Positions 25,902 through 35,041 of a stretch of DNA of 64,000 nucleotides are shown here, piece by piece. The notes under the pieces are model-generated. The model did not search any database. It saw only the letters and a list, made by a program, of their open reading frames with translations, and was not told where the DNA came from. This DNA comes from Vibrio sp. 10N (GTDB taxonomy: Bacteria > Pseudomonadota > Gammaproteobacteria > Enterobacterales > Vibrionaceae). Numbering within the stretch: position 1 is the stretch's first letter; each line of letters starts with the position of its first letter. Position numbers and translations under genes: made by a program. Where the stretch lies: positions 868,001-932,000 of the forward strand of contig NZ_BTPM01000002.1 of NCBI RefSeq assembly GCF_036245475.1, written 5' to 3'.

Positions 25902-26444
25902 CTAGAAAGTAGGCGGTGTAGCAGCACTAATGAGCTCACACTCAACTTTTCCTCGATTTCTGAATCGGTGAGGTTTACGAGTCTCGAAGTAATACGAGTC
26001 TCCCGCTTTAAGCACCCGGATTTGACTGCCCACGGTAATTTCGATTTCTCCGCGAATGACGACGCCGCCTTCCTCTCCTTCATGCTGCATGAAGTCGGTA
26101 CCGGTGTCTGAACCTGGTGGGTAAATTTCTCGGAGAATGGCGAGCTCTCTGCCTTCTCGCTTGGCGCCGACAAGCAGCATTTTGATGGTGCCGTCACCTA
26201 GATCTGCCATTTGATCCGCGTTGAAGAAGATTTCGTCTTTGGGTTCCACATCTAAAGTGAAGAATTCACCCATAGAGATGGGAATGGCATCTAGGATCTT
26301 TTTTAGTGAACCCACCGAGGGGTTCACTAAGTTTTGCTCAATTTGAGAAATCATGGAGTTGGTGACACCACTGCGCTTTGCCAGTTCTCGTTGCGATAGT
26401 CCGCGCATTGTGCGAATGGTTTTTAGCTGTTTCCCTACATCCAT
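25902..26444 (-). CDS. XRE-cupin transcriptional regulator, PuuR-like
   Basis: 180 residues: N-terminal XRE helix-turn-helix (TMRGLSQRELAKRSGVTNSM, then SQIEQNLVNPSVGSLKKIL) and a C-terminal cupin with HEGEEGGVVIRGEIE and SYYFETRKPHRFRNRGK. It is a paralogue of the regulator at 17614. Last gene of the puuA-spuC-potFGHI operon, 46 bases after potI, with GGAGAG seven bases before its ATG. Such regulators repress polyamine uptake and catabolism and release DNA when putrescine or a related amine binds. Placement at the operon end suggests negative autoregulation. Confidence 0.9.
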   Translation of the reverse strand: MDVGKQLKTIRTMRGLSQRELAKRSGVTNSMISQIEQNLVNPSVGSLKKILDAIPISMGEFFTLDVEPKDEIFFNADQMADLGDGTIKMLLVGAKREGRELAILREIYPPGSDTGTDFMQHEGEEGGVVIRGEIEITVGSQIRVLKAGDSYYFETRKPHRFRNRGKVECELISAATPPTF

Positions 26445-26490
26445 GAATATCTCTCCAAATTGATTTTATTATCAGCAAGTTAGCTCCGTT

Positions 26491-27333
26491 TTACTGCTGA
26501 CTCATCTTCATTTCTAGCAGCCTACGCTTTTCTGCCTTTGCCATCAACCACCACGCGATAAATGTGGCACATGAAACCGCTAGTATCGTGAGCGTCGCCA
26601 GTGCATTGATCTTAGGGCTCACCCCAAGTCTGACGCTAGAGAACACGACCATAGGTAAGGTCGTTGCACTTGGCCCTGACACAAAGCTCGCAATCACGAG
26701 ATCGTCTAAAGACAAGGTAAACGCCAGCAGCCAACCAGCCAAAATCGCCGGCGCAATAGAAGGTAGCGTGATTTGGAAGAACACCTTCCAAGGCGGTGCT
26801 CCTAAGTCCATTGCCGCTTCTTCTATCGAGCGATCCACCTCTTGCAGCCTTGAACTTACAACAACGGTCACATAGGCAGTACAGAAGGTTACATGTGCTA
26901 TCCAAATAGTCATCATGCCGCGTTGACTGAAGATGTCGAACGCCTGCCCCATCGCAATAAACAGCAGCAATAGTGACAAACCCGTGATCACTTCTGGCAT
27001 AACAAGAGGCGCAGTGATCATAAAGGCAAAGCCCGTCTCACCCTTGAACTTACCGAATCTGTTAAGAACAAAGGCGGCGATAATGCCAAGAACTACAGCA
27101 GCACTTGCTGATAAGAACCCGATGATAAGGCTGAGTTTTACACCACCCATTAGCAAGTCGTCTTGCAGTAGCTCAGAGTACCACTTAAATGAAAAGCCAG
27201 ACCAAACCGTTACCAAGCGGTTTTCGTTGAACGAATAGATGATCAGAATCAGGATCGGCAGATAAAGGAACGCAAAGCCTGCGCCCAATATCAACCATTT
27301 CAGTTTGCTGTTGTAAACTGGGATATCGTTCAT
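26491..27333 (-). CDS. potI: Polyamine ABC transporter permease (PotI/PotC type)
   Basis: 280 residues with about six membrane helices; E. coli PotI has 281. The coupling loop that docks on the ATPase is seen as EEAAMDLGAPPWKVFFQITL, the EAA motif of ABC importers. With the PotH-type gene upstream it forms the membrane channel that carries putrescine or related polyamines. Its ATG overlaps the stop of potH by four bases, so translation is coupled. The next gene in the operon is the XRE-cupin regulator. Confidence 0.9.
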   Translation of the reverse strand: MNDIPVYNSKLKWLILGAGFAFLYLPILILIIYSFNENRLVTVWSGFSFKWYSELLQDDLLMGGVKLSLIIGFLSASAAVVLGIIAAFVLNRFGKFKGETGFAFMITAPLVMPEVITGLSLLLLFIAMGQAFDIFSQRGMMTIWIAHVTFCTAYVTVVVSSRLQEVDRSIEEAAMDLGAPPWKVFFQITLPSIAPAILAGWLLAFTLSLDDLVIASFVSGPSATTLPMVVFSSVRLGVSPKINALATLTILAVSCATFIAWWLMAKAEKRRLLEMKMSQQ

Positions 27334-28247
27334 CCTTGAGCCTCCAATTCACGTTTTTGATAGCGGTGGAACCATAGAATTGGCAGCATCAGAATAAGCA
27401 GCATCACTATGGCGACGGCGGAAGCCACAGGCCAGTCTCGGTTATTGAAGAACTCTTGCCACAAGACCTTACCTATTAGAACGGTATCGGGGCCACCTAG
27501 TAACTCTGGAATAACAAATTCACCTACGGCTGGAATAAACACCAGCATAGAGCCTGCGATGATGCCCGCTCGTGTCAGTGGAACCAGCACGGTAAACAGC
27601 GTTGTCATTGGTTTAGCGCCCAAGTCACTCGCGGCTTCAAGCAGTGAATAGTCCACACGCATTAGCGCCGTATACAGCGGTAGCACCATAAACGGCAAAT
27701 AGGTGTAGATGATACCAATGTAGACGGCGGTATCTGTGTGTAAGATTTGCAATGGCTCGTCAATAACGCCAGACATCAGCAAGACATTATTAAGCAGTCC
27801 GTTATTTTTTAGGATGCCTATCCATGCGTAGACTCGAATCAGGAAACTGGTCCACGAAGGTAGGATAATCAGCATCAAAAGGACATTACGAGTGCTTGGT
27901 GAAGAGTGAACAATCGCCCAAGCAATCGGAAAGCCAATGATTAAACACAGTACCGTTGAAATAAAGGCGATTCGAATCGATTGAATGTAAGAGGATGCGT
28001 AGAGATCATCTTCAATTAGGTACTGGTAGTTGCCGATATTGAGCAATAATTGCAACTGCTGCTCGGCATAGCTCCACAGCTCTGAATACGGCGGGATGGC
28101 GATCTGTGCTTCTGCAAAACTGATCTTAAATACGATAAGAAACGGCAGCAGGAAGAACAGAAGGAGCCACCCGTATGGTACAGCAAGTAGCAGACACTTA
28201 GGCGTCGGTACCACGCTCCAAATATTAAGTTTGGCTGGTTTCTTCAT
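27330..28247 (-). CDS. potH: Polyamine ABC transporter permease (PotH/PotB type)
   Basis: 305 residues with about six membrane helices, close to PotH (317). EAA loop: LEAASDLGAKPMTTLFTVLV. The N-terminal cytoplasmic part is short. Start and stop both overlap the neighbours by four bases (potG upstream, potI downstream), which is the classical arrangement of a potFGHI cluster. Partner of PotI in the inner-membrane pore. Confidence 0.9.
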   Translation of the reverse strand: MKKPAKLNIWSVVPTPKCLLLAVPYGWLLLFFLLPFLIVFKISFAEAQIAIPPYSELWSYAEQQLQLLLNIGNYQYLIEDDLYASSYIQSIRIAFISTVLCLIIGFPIAWAIVHSSPSTRNVLLMLIILPSWTSFLIRVYAWIGILKNNGLLNNVLLMSGVIDEPLQILHTDTAVYIGIIYTYLPFMVLPLYTALMRVDYSLLEAASDLGAKPMTTLFTVLVPLTRAGIIAGSMLVFIPAVGEFVIPELLGGPDTVLIGKVLWQEFFNNRDWPVASAVAIVMLLILMLPILWFHRYQKRELEAQG

Positions 28248-29386
28248 ATCTTAAGTACCACACAACTTTCCTTGTCCCAGCAAAGATTGACCCTTTGCTC
28301 CCATGTAGGCATTCCTTTCCTAACACGACTGGTGTTTTGCAGTGTTGCGGTCACCAGTTTTCCTGAGTCTAGTCTGACGTGATAGATAGACTGGTTGCCC
28401 ATGTAGGCGATATCTTCCACAATGCCACTGCAATGATTTGGCGACGGATTCATAGGGTCGCACAGCGTAATTTTCTCAGGTCTCACCGCAATCGACACTG
28501 GAATACCTGGCGCGCCGGAGATACCGTGGCTGATGGAGATCGGACTGCCCATATCCGGTGTGCGAACGGTTGAATGGTCAGCTTCGTTGGTTTCAAGCAC
28601 GCCTTCAAAGATGTTGACCGAACCAATAAACTTGGCGGCAAATTTGGAGTTCGGGTGCTCGTAAATCGCCTCTGGCGAACCAATCTGTACAAACTGCCCT
28701 TTGTTCATAATCGCGATGCGACTTGCCATGGTCATGGCTTCTTCTTGGTCGTGGGTGACCATCACACAGGTCACACCAACGCTTTCCAAGATATCGACCA
28801 CCTCAAGCTGCATCTTTTCTCTTAAGTTTTTGTCTAGTGCGCCCATTGGCTCATCAAGTAGCAACAGTTTTGGCTTTTTAGCGAGACTTCTTGCCAGCGC
28901 AACACGCTGCCTTTGTCCGCCAGATAGTTGATGTGGTTTGCGCTTGGCAAAATCAGTCATTCGTACCAGCTCGAGCATGTGCTTTACCGTCGCGTCGATC
29001 TCTTTGCTTGGCATGCCGTCTTGTTTCAGACCAAAGGCAATATTCTTCTCCACCGTCATGTGTGGGAACAGCGCGTATGACTGGAACATCATGTTCACCG
29101 GGCGTTTGTAGGGCGGAATGTCAGCCAAGTCTTCGCCATCGAGGATAATTTGGCCGGCCGTTGGCTGATCAAAGCCTGCTAACATGCGAAGCAGCGTTGA
29201 CTTACCGCAGCCAGAAGCGCCAAGCAGTGCAAATAATTCGCCTTGATTGATGGTGAGATCGATGTTGTCCACGGCTACGTGACCATCGAAATCCTTAGTC
29301 AGACCTCGAATTTCTAGAAGTGGTTTCGGTGGCACTGGGGCAACGTGTTGATGGTTGAGCTCTGTATCGAGTGACATCACTGTCAT
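28244..29386 (-). CDS. potG: Polyamine ABC transporter ATP-binding protein (PotG/PotA type)
   Basis: About 380 residues from the ATG at 29386, with GGAG upstream; the frame runs ten codons further without a site. Complete ATPase motifs: Walker A GASGCGKST, signature LSGGQRQRVALARSL, Walker B LLLLDEPMGALD and the switch His in VTHDQEEA. A C-terminal TOBE region follows (VSIAVRPEKITLCDP). It powers uptake through PotH/PotI. Its last codons overlap the potH start. Confidence 0.93.
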   Translation of the reverse strand: MTVMSLDTELNHQHVAPVPPKPLLEIRGLTKDFDGHVAVDNIDLTINQGELFALLGASGCGKSTLLRMLAGFDQPTAGQIILDGEDLADIPPYKRPVNMMFQSYALFPHMTVEKNIAFGLKQDGMPSKEIDATVKHMLELVRMTDFAKRKPHQLSGGQRQRVALARSLAKKPKLLLLDEPMGALDKNLREKMQLEVVDILESVGVTCVMVTHDQEEAMTMASRIAIMNKGQFVQIGSPEAIYEHPNSKFAAKFIGSVNIFEGVLETNEADHSTVRTPDMGSPISISHGISGAPGIPVSIAVRPEKITLCDPMNPSPNHCSGIVEDIAYMGNQSIYHVRLDSGKLVTATLQNTSRVRKGMPTWEQRVNLCWDKESCVVLKI

Positions 29387-29439
29387 GGTAGTCTCCAAGC
29401 AAACGCGGCGACCCAAGTTGGGTCGCCAAATAGTACTAA

Positions 29440-30549
29440 TCAGTTTTTAAGGAAGTCGGTCCAAGCGCGAGTCATGGCACGAGATGTTTTGTGTGGCAAC
29501 ATCTTCGAGCTATATAGCTTCGCTTGCGCTTCTTCTGTTGGGTAAATTCCTGGATCTTCGAGAATTTCTGCGTCGATAAACTCACGCGATGGTGGGTTCG
29601 GGTTCGCATACCAAACATAGTTACTGATCTCAGCAATCACTTCTGGACGAAGCAGATAGTTGATAAACAAGTGAGCATTCTCTGGGTGCTTCGCCTCTTT
29701 TGGAATTGCCATTAGGTCGAACCAAGCCAATGCGCCCTCTTTAGGAATCGAGTACGCAACTTCTACACCATTATCTGCTTCAGCAGCGCGATCGGCCGCT
29801 TGAAGAACGTCACCCGACCAACCGATCGCCACACAGATATCACCGTTTGCTAGGTCATTGATGTATTGCGATGAGTGGAAGTAGGTCACGTATGGACGAA
29901 CTTGTTTAAGCAACTCCAAAGCGTCTTTCTTGTAGTCGTTTGGATTGGTACTGTTTGGATCTTTGCCGATATAATTCAGCGCAGCCGCCATGATTTCGGT
30001 AGGCGCATTCAAGAAACCCACACCACACTTATTGAGTTTTTCCATATTCTCAGGCTTGAACACGAGATCCCAGCTGTCGACAGGGGCGTCTTCACCAAGT
30101 ACTGCTTTCACTTTCTCAACGTTGTAACCAATACCCGTGGTGCCCCATAGGTAAGGGACAGAGTAGTCGTTACCTGGATCAACAGTTTCAGCAAGAATAC
30201 CCATCAGTTTCGGATCAAGGTTCTTGTAGTTAGTCAGTTTAGACTTATCGAGTTTTTGGAAAGCCCCCGCTTTCGCCTGACGACCTAAGAAGTCGTTACT
30301 CGGTACAACAAGGTCAAAGCCTGTATTACCCGACAAGATCTTCGCTTCCAATACTTCGTTTGAATCGAATACGTCATACACGACTTTGATGCCGGTTTCC
30401 GCTTCAAATTTCGCGATGGTGTCTTCTGCGATGTAGTCTGACCAATTGTAAATGTTGAGGACTTTTTCCTCAGCAGCAAAAGATGTCATTGAGGTAAGCC
30501 CCATTGTCATCCCTAACGCCACACCAAAGTATGCTTTTGCTTTCTCCAT
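29440..30549 (-). CDS. potF: Periplasmic putrescine-binding protein (PotF type)
   Basis: 369 residues (E. coli PotF has 370) with a signal peptide cleaved near SFAAEE. Solute-binding fold of the spermidine/putrescine family: LNIYNWSDYIAEDTIAKFE, VYDVFDSNEVLEAK, FDLVVPSN and FHSSQYINDLANGD are all typical. It captures putrescine or a close diamine in the periplasm and hands it to PotGHI. GGAG lies seven bases before the ATG. Which amine it prefers (putrescine, diaminopropane, spermidine) cannot be told by eye. Confidence 0.92.
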   Translation of the reverse strand: MEKAKAYFGVALGMTMGLTSMTSFAAEEKVLNIYNWSDYIAEDTIAKFEAETGIKVVYDVFDSNEVLEAKILSGNTGFDLVVPSNDFLGRQAKAGAFQKLDKSKLTNYKNLDPKLMGILAETVDPGNDYSVPYLWGTTGIGYNVEKVKAVLGEDAPVDSWDLVFKPENMEKLNKCGVGFLNAPTEIMAAALNYIGKDPNSTNPNDYKKDALELLKQVRPYVTYFHSSQYINDLANGDICVAIGWSGDVLQAADRAAEADNGVEVAYSIPKEGALAWFDLMAIPKEAKHPENAHLFINYLLRPEVIAEISNYVWYANPNPPSREFIDAEILEDPGIYPTEEAQAKLYSSKMLPHKTSRAMTRAWTDFLKN

Positions 30550-30625
30550 TTGGATCTCCGTTTCCTGTTTGCTCTTTGGTTAATACCTTTATTGTGCTTT
30601 TCTAGGTATTGGGTAGTCTCGTCGG

Positions 30626-31990
30626 CTACTGCGAAACGTCGGCGAGTGTTTTGTCGAGTGCGAGTTTTGCTTTTTCGATGAATTCATCGATCTCGTCTCG
30701 GGTAATAATTAACGGTGGCGAACAAATCATGGTGTCCCCTACCGCTCGAAGAACGACACCTGAATTAAAACAGTTCTCACGACAACGCGTCCCTATATCG
30801 AGGTCTTTGTGATATCGCTCATTGGTTTGTTTGTCTTTGACCAATTCAATCGCACCAACCAAACCTTTAGTTCTTGCTTCACCGACCATTGGATGCTCTA
30901 AAAGCTCACTCCAACGTGCAGCAAAGTAAGGCGCGGTATCTTCGCGAACTTGGTTGATGATGTTGCGGTTCTGCATTTCCTTAATATTCGCTATGGCAAC
31001 CGCACAGGCTGCCGGGTGACCAGAATAGGTAAACCCGTGCGCAAACTCAGTGTCTGCATCCGTCAGCACCTTAGCAACGTGGTCGCGCACCATCACACCG
31101 CCAAGCGGCAAATAGCCCGAGGTAATGCCTTTTGCCATACACATCAGATCTGGTTTGATGTTGTAAGTTTGGCTAGCAAACCATTCGCCTGTTCGTCCGA
31201 AACCACAGATCACTTCATCAGCAATCAATAGGATTTCGTATTTATCACAGATGCGTTGAATTTCTGGCCAGTAGCTGTCAGGCGGGATAATTACGCCACC
31301 AGCACCTTGGATAGGCTCAGCGATGAATGCCGCCACATTCTCTTCGCCAAGTTCAAGGATCTTCGCTTCAAGCTGACGTGCTCGCTCCAAACCAAACTCG
31401 TTTGGATCCATCCCTTGACCTTCACCGAAGTGATACGGCTGATCGATATGGGTAATGTTTGGCAGTGGCAAACCACCCTGTGCATGCATAAACGCCATAC
31501 CACCAAGGCTTGCGCCCGCCATAGTACTACCGTGGTATGCATTCTTACGGCTGATGATAGTTTGTTTGTTTGGCTTGCCTAGGCTTGTCCAGTAGTGGCG
31601 AACCATGCGAACCACAGTGTCATTACACTCAGAGCCAGACCCGGTAAAGAACACATGATTCATCCCTTCTGGCGCGACTTCAGCCAGTAACGTTGAAAGC
31701 TCAACAGCAGGTGGATGCGTAGTCTGGAAAAACAGATTGTAGTAAGGCAGCTCTTTTAACTGATTCGTCGCCGCTTCAATAAGAGGCTCACAGTTGTAAC
31801 CCATATTCACGCACCAAAGACCCGCCATTCCATCTAAGATTTTGTTGTCGTGCTCATCATAGATATAGATGCCTTCTGCACGAGTAATCACTCGAGAACC
31901 TTTATCGTTTAGTGCTTTGAAGTTAGTAAATGGATGGAGACAGTGTGCGCTGTCTTGCTCTATCCATTTTGAACCGTTTTGTACTGACAT
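30626..31990 (-). CDS. spuC: Putrescine/polyamine:pyruvate aminotransferase (SpuC type)
   Basis: 454 residues, class-III PLP aminotransferase, the length of Pseudomonas SpuC. Seen: ILDGMAGLWCVNMGYN, FFTGSGSECNDTVVRMVRHY, NAYHGSTMAGASLGGM, LIADEVICGFGRTG and the PLP Lys in MCMAKGITSGYLPLGG. It would convert putrescine (or another diamine) to the aminoaldehyde, an alternative to the gamma-glutamyl route encoded around it. Second gene of the puuA-spuC-potFGHI operon; it is related to, but clearly different from, the BauA-type enzyme at 15982. Confidence 0.9.
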   Translation of the reverse strand: MSVQNGSKWIEQDSAHCLHPFTNFKALNDKGSRVITRAEGIYIYDEHDNKILDGMAGLWCVNMGYNCEPLIEAATNQLKELPYYNLFFQTTHPPAVELSTLLAEVAPEGMNHVFFTGSGSECNDTVVRMVRHYWTSLGKPNKQTIISRKNAYHGSTMAGASLGGMAFMHAQGGLPLPNITHIDQPYHFGEGQGMDPNEFGLERARQLEAKILELGEENVAAFIAEPIQGAGGVIIPPDSYWPEIQRICDKYEILLIADEVICGFGRTGEWFASQTYNIKPDLMCMAKGITSGYLPLGGVMVRDHVAKVLTDADTEFAHGFTYSGHPAACAVAIANIKEMQNRNIINQVREDTAPYFAARWSELLEHPMVGEARTKGLVGAIELVKDKQTNERYHKDLDIGTRCRENCFNSGVVLRAVGDTMICSPPLIITRDEIDEFIEKAKLALDKTLADVSQ

Positions 31991-32048
31991 AAATTAATTT
32001 CCATTTCCTGCTGTTTAATTGATGCTCTGTTCGATAGCGTTGCCTTAG

Positions 32049-33380
32049 TTACACGTTTAAAAGTAAGAATTCTCGCTCCCAAGAACTAATAACTTGGAAG
32101 AAGGTTTTGTACTCCTTGCGTTTAATTGCCACATAAGCCGATACAAATCGGTCACCTAAGATTTCTCGTAATTCATCGCTGTTCTCTAGCAGAACCAATG
32201 CATCCTCTAGGTTGTGAGGAAGCGAGTATGGTTCCGTGGTCATGTCGCCGGTGCTTTTCGCCGTAGGCGTAAGCTTCTCTTTCATGCCGAGGTAACCACA
32301 CGCCAATGTCAGTGCCATCGCCAGATATGGGTTAGCATCTGCACCTGCGTAACGGTTTTCCAAACGTCTTGAATCTCGATCAGACACTGGAACACGAAGA
32401 CCGACGGTGCGGTTGTCTTCACCCCAAGCCACATTCGTTGGCGCCGAATCACCAAACACCAATCGACGGTAGGAGTTCACGTTTGGAGCAAAAAACGCAA
32501 TTGCCGCCGGTGTGTACTTCTGCATACCGCCGATATAGTTCATGAACAGTTCGCTGTTTGAACCATCTTCGTTAGCGAATAGGTTTTTACCTTTATCATC
32601 AACTAGGCTTTGGTGAATGTGCATTGCACTGCCCGGCTCATCTTCCATCGGTTTTGCCATAAAGGTCGCGTAAACATCGTGTCTTAACGCAGCTTCACGC
32701 ACCGTACGTTTAAATAGGAAGACTTGATCCGCTCTGTCTAACGGCTCGCCGTGGTCGAAGTTAAGCTCCATCTGGGCTGCGCCAGACTCATGGACTAAGG
32801 TGTCTACATCCAAACCCTGCGCTTCGCAGTAGTCGTACATGTCTTCGAAAATAGGATCGAACTCGTTAACCGCATCGATACTAAATGACTGCCTAGCCGT
32901 TTCTGGGCGACCGTTGCGACCAATCGGCGGCTCAAGTGGGTAATCCCAATCTAGGTTTTTCTGAACTAGGAAAAACTCGAGCTCTGGCGCGACAACTGGG
33001 TGCCAACCTTCTTTCTCGTAAAGACTCAAAACACGGCGCAACACAGCACGTGGTGAGATATCGACAGGGTTACCCTCTACGGTGTAGCAGTCATGAATCA
33101 CTTGCGCCGTCGGCTCTTTTGTCCAAGGAACAAATCGAATCGTGTTTTGGTCGGGTTCCAGAGTCATGTCCTTCTCGGTCAGATCGATCATACTTTCATC
33201 GTCTGGCCAATCGCCGGTCACGGTCTGGAAAAAAACCACTTCGGGAAGACGCATGCCCCCTTCTCGAAGGAATTTTTTCGCTGGCATGATTTTGCCTCGA
33301 GCGTTACCCGTGATATCCGGGATCAAACACTCAACTTCAGTAATACGGTTCTCTTCTATCCATTTCCTAATCGTTTCCAT
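32049..33380 (-). CDS. puuA: Glutamine-synthetase-family gamma-glutamylpolyamine synthetase 1
   Basis: 443 residues, glutamine-synthetase fold. Seen: LIPDITGNARGKIMP at the beta-grasp start, catalytic Glu residues in VAPELEFFLVQ and HESGAAQMELNFDHG, MHIHQSL, and the ATP/glutamate Arg residues in WGEDNRTVGLRVPVSD and ENRYAGADANPYLA. It ligates glutamate to the amine of putrescine or a similar amine with ATP. First gene of its operon, divergent from a second, clearly different PuuA-type gene at 33633. Which of the two acts on which amine is not known. It is 58 bases upstream of spuC. Confidence 0.88.
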   Translation of the reverse strand: METIRKWIEENRITEVECLIPDITGNARGKIMPAKKFLREGGMRLPEVVFFQTVTGDWPDDESMIDLTEKDMTLEPDQNTIRFVPWTKEPTAQVIHDCYTVEGNPVDISPRAVLRRVLSLYEKEGWHPVVAPELEFFLVQKNLDWDYPLEPPIGRNGRPETARQSFSIDAVNEFDPIFEDMYDYCEAQGLDVDTLVHESGAAQMELNFDHGEPLDRADQVFLFKRTVREAALRHDVYATFMAKPMEDEPGSAMHIHQSLVDDKGKNLFANEDGSNSELFMNYIGGMQKYTPAAIAFFAPNVNSYRRLVFGDSAPTNVAWGEDNRTVGLRVPVSDRDSRRLENRYAGADANPYLAMALTLACGYLGMKEKLTPTAKSTGDMTTEPYSLPHNLEDALVLLENSDELREILGDRFVSAYVAIKRKEYKTFFQVISSWEREFLLLNV

Positions 33381-33632
33381 AAATCCTTCTTTTCGTTACT
33401 CGCTCAACGAATTTATCAATAAGCTCCCATTTAGCATTGGCACCGACCTGCATAAATGTCAAACAATGATGTTAATTATTCTGCAACTTTTGAGATGATG
33501 ATTAACATTTTAGATACATTAGTGTTGTATTTTACTGAACATTGTGTCTAAGGTTAAAAAGCAACCAACATGGTTGAGCCCAACTTAGGGCTTGATACAT
33601 AAGGAATCGTTGGGAAAAGTGGAGGAGCCACA
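33381..33632. promoter_or_regulatory. Divergent control region between the two puuA-type genes
   Basis: An inverted pair, ATGTTAAT (33469-33476) and ATTAACAT (33501-33508), lies near the middle and may be an operator. On the minus strand a TTGACA (plus-strand 33457-33462 as TGTCAA) is a fair -35 box for the left operon, but the -10 is poor. The right gene has a GGAGGAG ribosome-binding site directly before its GTG start. The GTGTTTAG sites seen at the bauA/puuC locus are not present here. Confidence 0.45.
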
Positions 33633-35027
33633 GTGGGAACCAGTCAACTTGCAAGTAGCGCAGACAACATCGAACCAATTCAACTTGGTCACGAAAAGCT
33701 TACAATTGAACGATTTATCGAACAGCATCCAGACGTCACCAGTTTGGATTTGATCCTGTTCGATATGAACGGTGTTGTTCGAGGCAAGCGTGTCCCCATC
33801 ACCCAACTCAACAAAGTGTTAGAACAAGGTATTTGTCTACCCGCATCGGTATTCGCCCTGGATATTTGTGGAGAGACGGTAGAAGAGACTGGACTGGGTT
33901 TTGAAAAAGGAGACGGTGATAGGATCTGTCGAATGGTGGCAAGCTCACTCACGACCACGCCGTGGCAAGAAAACAGCGCGCAAGCGATTGTGACCATGTT
34001 TGAGCCAACCTCAAACCAACCCTTCTTTGCCGACCCAAGACACGTACTCGAAGTTCAGCTAGAAAAGTTTGCTAGTAAAGGTCTCAAACCTTGTATCGCA
34101 GTTGAACTTGAGTTCTATCTACAAGACCTTGAACCCGACGAAGCAGGCAACCCACAACCACCATTGATGCCAATCAGTGGCGAGCGAATGACGCAAACCC
34201 AAGTCTATTCCCTAGAAGAGCTAGACGAGTTCAAAGACTTCCTCGATGAGATCATCAGCACTTGTGAAGAGCAGAATATCCCAGCTGAAAACATCACAGC
34301 CGAATACGCCCCAGGGCAGTTCGAGGTTAATCTCAAGCATACTGATGATGTTCTACTCGCTTGTGACCAAGCCATGCTGTTAAAGCGTGTGGTTCGAGCA
34401 GTAGCGAAAAAGCATGGCTTCTATGCCAACTTCATGGCGAAACCTTATACCGAGTATGCAGGCAACGGCTGTCACGTGCATATCAGCCTGCGAGATGAAA
34501 CTGGTACCAATGTTTTTGGTGAAGATGAAAGCATTCTTCTAAACGCCATTGCTGGCGTATTGGCACACCTTGAAGATAGTATGGCCATCTTCGCGCCTAA
34601 CGCTAACTCCTATCGACGACTTCAGCCCAATATGTTTGTGCCATTGCACGCGACATGGGGATGGGATAATAGAACCGTGGCGGTGCGAGTACCCGCAAGT
34701 GGTCAATCCGATAAACGTATCGAACATCGACTCTCTGGCGCCGATGTTAACCCCTACTTGACCGTCGCGGTGTTGCTCGCGTCTATTCTCGACGGCATCG
34801 AAAACAAACTCACTCCACCAGACCCAATTGAAGGTGACGCTTCTTTGCTAGAGCTACCCATGTTGCCTATCTCTTGGGATATGTCACTGCATGAGTTCGC
34901 TAATAGCCAGTTTATGAAGCGCAGCTTTGGTGAAGAATTCTGCAAGGTTTACTTAGCAAACAAAAAACATGAGCAAGCTCGCTTCTCGGCGCAAGTCTCA
35001 CCATTAGAATATCAGTGGTACAAGTAA
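33633..35027 (+). CDS. Glutamine-synthetase-family gamma-glutamylpolyamine synthetase 2
   Basis: 464 residues, close to E. coli PuuA (472). GTG start with GGAGGAG five bases upstream. Seen: LILFDMNGVVRGKRVP near the start, EFYLQDL and ITAEYAPGQFEVNLKHTDD with the metal/catalytic Glu residues, CHVHISL, and WGWDNRTVAVRVPASGQSD followed by EHRLSGADVNPYLT. Directly followed by the PuuB-type oxidase gene (14-base gap), so this is the ligase most likely to feed PuuB. A paralogue of the gene at 32049 but not a recent duplicate. Confidence 0.88.
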   Translation: MGTSQLASSADNIEPIQLGHEKLTIERFIEQHPDVTSLDLILFDMNGVVRGKRVPITQLNKVLEQGICLPASVFALDICGETVEETGLGFEKGDGDRICRMVASSLTTTPWQENSAQAIVTMFEPTSNQPFFADPRHVLEVQLEKFASKGLKPCIAVELEFYLQDLEPDEAGNPQPPLMPISGERMTQTQVYSLEELDEFKDFLDEIISTCEEQNIPAENITAEYAPGQFEVNLKHTDDVLLACDQAMLLKRVVRAVAKKHGFYANFMAKPYTEYAGNGCHVHISLRDETGTNVFGEDESILLNAIAGVLAHLEDSMAIFAPNANSYRRLQPNMFVPLHATWGWDNRTVAVRVPASGQSDKRIEHRLSGADVNPYLTVAVLLASILDGIENKLTPPDPIEGDASLLELPMLPISWDMSLHEFANSQFMKRSFGEEFCKVYLANKKHEQARFSAQVSPLEYQWYK

Positions 35028-35041
35028 AGTAAGGATACAAA